This document shows positions 1 through 4,195 of a stretch of 5,791 nt of DNA, piece by piece. The stretch's first letter is position 1. Each line of letters opens with the position of its first letter. The position numbers and the translations under genes are program-made. The stretch is taken from the NCBI GenBank assembly GCA_017400025.1, contig JAFQAF010000329.1:1-5791 (forward strand), read 5' to 3'. A model generated the notes under the pieces. It searched no databases. It was not told the DNA's origin and saw nothing but the letters and a program-made list of their open reading frames with translations. This DNA comes from Oscillospiraceae bacterium. GTDB lineage: Bacteria > Bacillota_A > Clostridia > Oscillospirales > Ruminococcaceae.

Positions 1-35
1 TACCTGCAAAGGTTGTCCGAAAGCTGGATTTATAA
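1..35 (+). CDS. 3' end of an upstream gene (partial, tentative)
   Basis: Reading from base 3, the codons give PAKVVRKLDL and then TAA at 33-35. Nine bases later an intrinsic terminator starts on the same strand, which is the normal layout for the end of a transcription unit. Only ten residues are visible, so no family can be named. The competing frame from base 2 (TCKGCPKAG...) stays open through the terminator hairpin, which makes it less likely. The stretch could also be non-coding. Confidence 0.35.
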   Translation, partial: PAKVVRKLDL

Positions 36-43
36 TAATATAC

Positions 44-83
44 AAAACAGATGGGAAATATCGGTTTTTCCATCTGTTTTTTT
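44..83 (+). terminator. Intrinsic terminator of the upstream gene
   Basis: AAAACAGATGG (44-54) pairs with CCATCTGTTTT (70-80). The stem extends inward by one G-T wobble and three A-T pairs to a 7-nt loop (59-65), and a run of seven T (77-83) follows. This isolates the reductase gene downstream from readthrough. Confidence 0.8.
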
Positions 84-100
84 GTGGGAAATACATATTG
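80..100 (+). promoter_or_regulatory. Candidate upstream operator half of a promoter-flanking pair
   Basis: This 21-bp stretch starts TTTTGTGGGA. It matches the reverse complement of 133-153 at 16 of the first 20 positions, including the first ten without a break. It sits just upstream of, and touches, the -35 box of the reductase promoter. Two related sites on either side of a promoter suggest binding by a regulator, possibly with looping. The binding protein is unknown, and part of the T-run also belongs to the terminator tail. Confidence 0.35.
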
Positions 101-126
101 AATTGATAAAAAAATATTGATATAAT
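98..126 (+). promoter_or_regulatory. Sigma-A type promoter of the reductase gene
   Basis: The -35 box is TTGAAT (98-103). A spacer of exactly 17 bp leads to a perfect -10 box TATAAT (121-126), which is preceded by TGA and so forms an extended -10. Transcription should start near 132-134, leaving a leader of about 40 nt before the ATG at 173. This is a strong vegetative promoter by sequence. Confidence 0.78.
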
Positions 127-132
127 TTTATT

Positions 133-153
133 TAATGTGGAAATCCCACAAAA
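133..153 (-). promoter_or_regulatory. Candidate operator / 5'-leader dyad of the reductase gene
   Basis: The core is a perfect dyad, TGTGG-AAATC-CCACA (136-150), lying at about +3 to +17 of the predicted transcript. Read on the minus strand, 133-153 begins TTTTGTGGGA and repeats the site at 80-100. As DNA it is placed like a repressor operator. As RNA it would form a 5-bp hairpin at the mRNA 5' end, which could also stabilise the transcript. Neither role is shown by sequence alone. Confidence 0.4.
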
Positions 154-158
154 TATAG

Positions 159-164
159 AAGGAG
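159..164 (+). promoter_or_regulatory. RBS that fixes the reductase start
   Basis: AAGGAG at 159-164 lies 8 nt before the ATG at 173. The alternative in-frame GTG at 137 has no ribosome binding site, sits only a few bases after the predicted transcription start, and would bury the lipoprotein signal peptide. The ATG at 173 is therefore the start. Confidence 0.88.
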
Positions 165-172
165 AACACAAG

Positions 173-1963
173 ATGAAAAAAATCGCAAAGAAACTTGCAG
201 CTGTTGTTCTGGCAGCTTCCATGGCATTTTCCATGGTTGCATGTGGCGGCGAAACAGGTACAGCAAAGTACAAAGCCGGCACATATTCTGCTACAGTAAC
301 AGGTATGCATGAAATGACAGTTACTGTTACAGTATCTGACACAGAAATCACAGACATTCAGATTGAACACGAAGAAACACCTGGTATCGGCACACCGGTT
401 ATCGAAGAATTTCCTGCAAAAATCATGGAAATCCAGGGTCTTGGTCTTGATGCAGTAGCAGGTGCTACTCTCACATCAAATGCTGTTCTGGAAGGCGTTG
501 CAGCCTGTATGGAACAGGCAGGTGCAGACGTGGAAGCTCTCAAAGCTATCAAACCTGCAGCTACTGAAAAAGCAGAAGACGTAGAACTGGAAGTTGACGT
601 TCTGGTTATCGGTGCAGGCGGCGCTGGTATGGCTGCTGCTGTTACAGCAAACGAAAACGGCAAAAACGTTCTGGTTATTGAAAAAACATCCGCTATGGGC
701 GGTAACACAACTCTGGCAGGCGGTGCACTGAACGCTGTTGACGAAGGCAGTGACATTGCTATCGCAAATAACGACAGTGTTGAACACCACTACACACAGA
801 CATACGAAGGCGGTAACAAAGCAGGTAAACCTGAACTTATCAGAATCCTGGTTGAAAACGCATGGGATGGCGTGGAATGGCTGAAATCCATGGGTATGGA
901 ATTTATCGAAGGCGAAGTATTCACAGTTACAGGCGGTATGTGGCCACGTGCACACAAACCTGTTGAACCTGTTGGTACAGGCTTCTTCAAAACATACGGT
1001 GCATACGTAGACAGCCACGAAGGCATTGAAGTAATGTACAACACAACAGCAAAAGAATTTATTGTTGAAGACGGTGTTGTTACAGGCGTTATCGCAGAAG
1101 GTGAAACAGGCAACAAAGTTACAGTAAAAGCTGTAAACGGTGTTGTACTGGCAACAGGCGGTTTCGCAGGCAACGTTGAAATGCGTCAGAAATACAACAC
1201 ACAGTGGGCAGACCTTGGTCCACAGATCAAAACAACAAACGCTACAGGCGTTACAGGCGACGGTATCGCTATGGCAGAAGCTGTAGGTGCAAACCTTATC
1301 GATATGGGCAACATCCAGCTGCTCCCACTGGGCGACCCTGAAACAGGCTCTCTCTCCGGTAACATCGAACACGACGTTGAAAGACGTATCTTCGTAAACA
1401 AAGAAGGCAACCGTTTTGTTAACGAAGGCGGCCGCCGTGACGAAATGACACAGGCTCTCATCGCACAGACAGATTCCTATATGTTCATCGTTATGGACTC
1501 TGACTGCTACCCAACAGGTGACGAAGTGAACAACTTCAACGAATCTGCAAACGAACTGGTAGAAGCAGGCCGTGCATTCAAAGCAGACACACTGGAAGAA
1601 CTGGCAGAAAAAATCGGCGTTCCAGCAGAAAACCTTGTTGCAGCAGTAGACGGCTTCAATGCACACGTTGCAGACAAATCCGAAGACGAATTCGGCAGAA
1701 CACTTTACTCCACACCAATCGATACAGCTCCTTACTACGCAGCACCACGTGTACCAACAGTTCACCACACAATGGGCGGTGTTGAAATCAACACAAACTG
1801 TGAAGTACTGGATACAGAAGGCAATGTAATCCCTGGTCTGTTTGCAGCAGGCGAAGTTACAGGCGGTATCCACGGTGAAAACCGTCTGGGCGGCAATGCA
1901 CTGACAGATACAGTTGTATTCGGCCGTATCGCAGGCGCAAGCGCAGCAGCATTTACAAAATAA
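173..1963 (+). CDS. Exported flavin-dependent reductase lipoprotein (FMN-binding + FAD fumarate/urocanate reductase family)
   Basis: This 596-aa protein has a lipoprotein signal peptide: a Lys-rich start, a hydrophobic core and a lipobox ending VAC at Cys24. An FMN-binding domain spans about 33-115. Its flavinylation motif is DAVAGAT (93-99), where ApbE-type enzymes would link FMN to Thr99. The FAD-dependent reductase domain spans about 140-596, with GAGGAG (147-152), Glu170 for FAD ribose, Arg422 in the RRD motif, HHTMGG (531-536) and GENRLGGNA (568-576) with Arg571. By family knowledge Arg422 is the proton donor, and His532 and Arg571 hold a substrate carboxylate. The fumarate-type QxHP motif reads QLLP (382-385), so the acceptor may not be fumarate. 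Electrons probably arrive at the covalent FMN from a membrane donor, but no partner gene is visible. None of its roughly 33 Ile codons is ATA, unlike the genes that follow, which suggests high expression. The family is clear; the substrate is not. Confidence 0.93.
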   Translation: MKKIAKKLAAVVLAASMAFSMVACGGETGTAKYKAGTYSATVTGMHEMTVTVTVSDTEITDIQIEHEETPGIGTPVIEEFPAKIMEIQGLGLDAVAGATLTSNAVLEGVAACMEQAGADVEALKAIKPAATEKAEDVELEVDVLVIGAGGAGMAAAVTANENGKNVLVIEKTSAMGGNTTLAGGALNAVDEGSDIAIANNDSVEHHYTQTYEGGNKAGKPELIRILVENAWDGVEWLKSMGMEFIEGEVFTVTGGMWPRAHKPVEPVGTGFFKTYGAYVDSHEGIEVMYNTTAKEFIVEDGVVTGVIAEGETGNKVTVKAVNGVVLATGGFAGNVEMRQKYNTQWADLGPQIKTTNATGVTGDGIAMAEAVGANLIDMGNIQLLPLGDPETGSLSGNIEHDVERRIFVNKEGNRFVNEGGRRDEMTQALIAQTDSYMFIVMDSDCYPTGDEVNNFNESANELVEAGRAFKADTLEELAEKIGVPAENLVAAVDGFNAHVADKSEDEFGRTLYSTPIDTAPYYAAPRVPTVHHTMGGVEINTNCEVLDTEGNVIPGLFAAGEVTGGIHGENRLGGNALTDTVVFGRIAGASAAAFTK

Positions 1964-1979
1964 TCATATTACCCCCTGA

Positions 1980-2014
1980 AAAAACGGCGTGTATCACGCC
2001 GTTTTTATTTTTTT
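1980..2014 (+). terminator. Intrinsic terminator of the reductase gene, possibly bidirectional
   Basis: AAAAACGGCGTG (1980-1991) pairs with CACGCCGTTTTT (1995-2006) around a 3-nt loop. A T-rich tail (TTTTTATTTTTTT) follows, and the hairpin begins 16 nt after the TAA stop. The A-run on the left arm gives a T-run on the other strand, so it could also stop transcription in the opposite direction. It separates the reductase from the dcw operon. Confidence 0.88.
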
Positions 2015-2020
2015 GTCTGA

Positions 2021-2037
2021 TTTTGTCCCGGACAAAA
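2021..2037. repeat. 17-bp palindrome upstream of the mraZ promoter
   Basis: TTTTGTCCCGGACAAAA is a near-perfect palindrome: TTTTGTCC and GGACAAAA around one central C. An overlapping longer pairing is also possible, TTTTTTTGTC (2008-2017) with GACAAAAAAA (2031-2040). It lies about 60 bp upstream of the mraZ -35 box. It may be an operator, a second terminator hairpin for the minus strand, or a by-product of the T-rich terminator tail. Confidence 0.35.
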
Positions 2038-2097
2038 AAACGTTATTTCTGTTGAAAAATTTACTATTCACCTTGTGTGAAAATTTCTATATTTAAG

Positions 2098-2126
2098 TTG
2101 CATTTATATAATAATTGCGGTATAAT
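2098..2126 (+). promoter_or_regulatory. mraZp: Promoter of the mraZ (dcw) operon
   Basis: A perfect -10 box TATAAT lies at 2121-2126. Seventeen bases upstream is TTGCAT (2098-2103), a weak -35 box. The start point should fall near 2132-2134, right at the first MraZ box. A second TATAAT at 2107-2112 lies 14 bp upstream but has only TTTCTA at the matching -35 position, so it is the weaker candidate. Confidence 0.65.
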
Positions 2127-2132
2127 GTTAGC

Positions 2133-2182
2133 ATAGTGGGGAAAAGTAGGCAAAAGTGTCACATAGTGGGCATAAGTGGTAA
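2133..2182 (+). promoter_or_regulatory. Five-unit MraZ box array (operator of the dcw operon)
   Basis: Five consecutive 10-bp cells begin at 2133, 2143, 2153, 2163 and 2173: ATAGTGGGGA, AAAGTAGGCA, AAAGTGTCAC, ATAGTGGGCA and TAAGTGGTAA. AGT occurs at the same place in all five cells, and AGTGG in three of them. This matches the TGGG-type (E. coli) and AAAGTG-type (mollicute) 10-bp-spaced repeats known to be bound by MraZ, and it lies just downstream of the -10 box and ahead of mraZ. MraZ bound here would block or slow initiation of its own operon. Cells 2 and 3 are the most diverged. Confidence 0.75.
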
Positions 2183-2201
2183 AAATCCCTTGATTTTATG
2201 G

Positions 2202-2209
2202 AAAGGTGG
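2202..2209 (+). promoter_or_regulatory. mraZ ribosome binding site, box-like and in phase with the array
   Basis: AAAGGTGG lies 9 nt before the ATG at 2219 and supports that start. The 10-bp cell containing it (2203-2212, AAGGTGGTAG) falls exactly three periods after the fifth MraZ box and resembles it (TAAGTGGTAA). Its main role is as Shine-Dalgarno; any role in MraZ binding is speculation. Confidence 0.75.
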
Positions 2210-2218
2210 TAGATTTAT

Positions 2219-2638
2219 ATGCTGATGGGCAGATACGAATATACAGTTGATGCAAAAAGCAGAGCAAATTTCCCGCCTAAATTCCGTGCAGAAATGGGAG
2301 AAACCCTTTACGTGACCAAATGGTTTGACAAATGTCTCGTTGTATACGGCGAAGAACAGTGGGAAAAGCTGGATTCAAAGTTTGACGATATGCCTACAGT
2401 ACAGTCCAAAGAACTGCTGCGTATACTCTACGGTAACGTGGCCGAAATCACACCGGACAAGCAGGGCAGAATCCTGCTGCCACAGTACCTGAAAGACCAC
2501 GCCAATATCACAAAGGAAATAGTTGTTATAGGTGCACGTACATATGCAGAAATATGGGACAAGGCAGCCTATGAAGAAAACGAAAAGAAAAACGATTTTG
2601 CTTCCATTGAACAGAAGCTTATAGATATGGAGTTTTAG
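2219..2638 (+). CDS. mraZ: Transcriptional regulator MraZ
   Basis: This 139-aa protein has the normal length for the family. MraZ forms ring-shaped oligomers built from two SpoVT/AbrB-like half-domains per chain and controls the dcw (division and cell wall) operon by binding repeats in its own promoter region. The start MLMGRYEYTVDAKSR matches the family opening (M-x-M-G-x-Y). The two DxxxR signatures are DAKSR (11-15) and DKQGR (80-84); the second is canonical, and the first has Ser in place of the usual Gly. The segment around IVVIGARTYAEIWD (101-114) also fits MraZ. It is the first gene after the promoter and the five-box array, so autoregulation is likely. Its TAG stop is 3 nt before the rsmH start, indicating translational coupling. 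Confidence 0.96.
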   Translation: MLMGRYEYTVDAKSRANFPPKFRAEMGETLYVTKWFDKCLVVYGEEQWEKLDSKFDDMPTVQSKELLRILYGNVAEITPDKQGRILLPQYLKDHANITKEIVVIGARTYAEIWDKAAYEENEKKNDFASIEQKLIDMEF

Positions 2639-2641
2639 CCG

Positions 2642-3574
2642 ATGAGTGAATTCAGTCACAAACCGATAATGCTTATGCAGTGCATAGACGGCCTGGCAAT
2701 CAAGCCGGACGGCATATATGTGGACGGTACCTGTGGCGGCGCCGGCCACTCAAAAGAAATAGCAAAAAGAATAGAAACAGGCATGCTGTACGGTCTGGAC
2801 CAGGACCCGGACGCTGTGGCAGTGGCCACAGAAAGACTGCAGGGCCTGCCTGCAAAGGTTATACATACAAACTTCCGCCAGGCAAAATCAGCACTGGCAA
2901 GGGAAGGCGTAGAAAAAATAGACGGTGTGCTGCTGGACCTGGGGGTTTCCAGCTATCAGCTGGACACTGCCGAAAGAGGTTTTTCCTACAATGCAGAAGC
3001 ATATCTGGATATGCGTATGAGCAAGGAAGGCCCGACAGCTGCAGACCTGGTGAACACACTGTCACTGCAGGAAATCACAGATATACTGAGAAATTACGGT
3101 GAAGAAAAATTTGCCTATCAGATAGCAAAGAAAATTCTGGCTTACAGGGAAAATGAGCCTATCACCACAACAAAACAGCTGTCAGATATTGTGAACAGTG
3201 CATATCCGGCAGCAGAGAGAAGAAAAAGCAAAAACCCGTCCCGCAAAACTTTCCAGGCGCTGCGCATAGCAGTAAACGATGAACTGGGGGCACTGCAGGA
3301 CGCACTGGAAGACCTTTTCAGCATGCTGAATGTAGGCGGCAGAATGTGTATCATCACATTCCACTCCCTTGAAGACAGAATGGTGAAACAGTATTTCAGA
3401 CAGCTGGCGGTAAAATGCACCTGTCCTAAAGAACTGCCGGTATGTATCTGTGGCGGCAAGGCAAAGGCGAAAATAATCACAAACAAACCGCTGGTGGCTG
3501 ACCGGGAAGAGCAGGAAGAAAACCGCCGCAGCCGTTCAGCAAAGCTGAGAATTATAGAAAAGCTGGAATATTAA
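2642..3574 (+). CDS. rsmH: 16S rRNA (cytosine(1402)-N4)-methyltransferase RsmH
   Basis: This 310-aa protein is full length. RsmH (old name MraW) uses S-adenosylmethionine to methylate N4 of C1402 in 16S rRNA, in the decoding centre. Family motifs appear in order: HKPIML (6-11), the SAM loop VDGTCGGAGHS (27-37), GLDQDPDAV (51-59), DGVLLDLGVSSYQLD (94-108), ERGFSY (111-116), LDMRM (122-126), NPSRKTFQALRIAVNDEL (198-215) and ITFHSLEDRMVKQYF (238-252). The tail carries CxC-x6-CxC (Cys259, 261, 268, 270) before the conserved RSRSAKLR (296-303). A GGAG at 2629-2632, inside the end of mraZ, lies 9 nt from the ATG. Co-transcribed with mraZ. Confidence 0.97.
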   Translation: MSEFSHKPIMLMQCIDGLAIKPDGIYVDGTCGGAGHSKEIAKRIETGMLYGLDQDPDAVAVATERLQGLPAKVIHTNFRQAKSALAREGVEKIDGVLLDLGVSSYQLDTAERGFSYNAEAYLDMRMSKEGPTAADLVNTLSLQEITDILRNYGEEKFAYQIAKKILAYRENEPITTTKQLSDIVNSAYPAAERRKSKNPSRKTFQALRIAVNDELGALQDALEDLFSMLNVGGRMCIITFHSLEDRMVKQYFRQLAVKCTCPKELPVCICGGKAKAKIITNKPLVADREEQEENRRSRSAKLRIIEKLEY

Positions 3575-3616
3575 AAAGAATTATTTACGGGAATATAAAA
3601 TACAGGGGAAGTCAGT

Positions 3617-4090
3617 ATGGACAGAAGAAACGTAGCCTATGATTTGTCTTTCTACGAACAGGAACAGGAAAGACACATAGCAAGAAAAGAGAAAAAGGAA
3701 AGCGTGCTTATAAAGGCACAGACAAAATTTTCTTTGGGTAAAAAAATGCTTGATCTTGTAAGCATTGCTGCGCTTTTTGCCCTTATTATCGGTGTGATTG
3801 CCACCAACGCTGCCATCACAGCATATTCCACAGATATCACAAGCGAAAACAAAAAAATTACACAGCTGGAAAGTGAAAAATCCTATCTTGAATTCACCCT
3901 GGAAAGCAGAATGTCCCTGGATGAAATCGAAAGCTATGCCATCAATACATTGGGCATGGTAAAAATGGATTCTTCACAGAAAAAATATGTGGAGCTGGAA
4001 AGCGAAAATATGCTGGTGGTGGAAGAATCACCTGTGAAAGAAAAGCTGGATGAGGCAATGCAGCCGATACTGTCATATTTATTGCCTTAA
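3617..4090 (+). CDS. ftsL: FtsL-like bitopic cell-division protein
   Basis: This 157-aa protein has the FtsL plan: a charged cytoplasmic N-terminus (1-43), one membrane segment (about 45-67, Leu/Ile/Ala-rich), then an outer coiled-coil region (about 73-97, rich in Glu, Lys and Leu). This leads to IESYAINTLGMVKMD (104-118), which resembles the short conserved helix after the coil in FtsL/DivIC proteins. FtsL works with DivIC/FtsB and DivIB/FtsQ to activate the septal synthase FtsW-FtsI. Sequence conservation in this family is low, so the name rests on topology and position: between rsmH and a class B PBP is the standard ftsL place. The acidic tail of about 40 residues is longer than usual. AGGGGA (3604-3609) lies 7 nt before the ATG. 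The spacer after rsmH is 42 nt with no visible terminator. Confidence 0.83.
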   Translation: MDRRNVAYDLSFYEQEQERHIARKEKKESVLIKAQTKFSLGKKMLDLVSIAALFALIIGVIATNAAITAYSTDITSENKKITQLESEKSYLEFTLESRMSLDEIESYAINTLGMVKMDSSQKKYVELESENMLVVEESPVKEKLDEAMQPILSYLLP

Positions 4091-4114
4091 AAAAATAAAA
4101 TTTACTATAAATAC

Positions 4115-4158
4115 AGGCGGAGAGTACGGACAAAACAGGTCTTTGTTATTCTTCGCCT
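4115..4158 (+). repeat. Long intra-operon hairpin between ftsL and the PBP gene
   Basis: AGGCGGAGAGTA (4115-4126) pairs with TATTCTTCGCCT (4147-4158) over 12 unbroken positions: ten Watson-Crick pairs and two G-U wobbles. After a 3-nt bulge (CGG, 4127-4129), ACAAA (4130-4134) pairs with TTTGT (4142-4146) around a 7-nt loop. No T-run follows (next bases AAAATCAATA), so it is not an ordinary intrinsic terminator. The G-U pairs suit an RNA structure. It ends 37 nt before the PBP start and may act in mRNA processing or stability, or set the PBP level relative to ftsL. Its function is unknown. Confidence 0.6.
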
Positions 4159-4195
4159 AAAATCAATAATAAGAGGCTGACTGAAAGAGATATAA

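Noticed and set aside
137..172. GTG at 137 as the start of the reductase gene (608 aa)
   Set aside because: It has no ribosome binding site, lies only a few bases after the predicted transcription start, and would place 12 polar residues before a textbook lipoprotein signal peptide. The ATG at 173 has AAGGAG at 8 nt.
476..1873. 465-codon minus-strand open frame as a real gene
   Set aside because: Its composition is an inverted image of the sense codons (Cys, Val and Phe from GCA/ACA, AAC and GAA), it shows no recognisable domain, and it is fully inside a clear gene.
2067..2081. TTCAC-N5-GTGAA inverted repeat as a Rex (redox) operator
   Set aside because: The arms are in the opposite order to the Rex consensus TTGTGAA-N4-TTCACAA, and only five bases pair. 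It is probably chance in AT-rich sequence.
2133..2182. Short tandem repeat or CRISPR-like array
   Set aside because: The units are only 10 bp with no spacers. Period, core sequence and position match MraZ operator boxes.
2680..3102. 140-codon open frame in another + frame inside rsmH
   Set aside because: It is Arg/Gly-rich out-of-frame translation of conserved RsmH motifs, with no independent start context.
4115..4158. Hairpin as an intrinsic terminator ending the operon after ftsL
   Set aside because: No T-run follows the stem, and the PBP gene downstream, in its normal operon place, has no clear promoter of its own.
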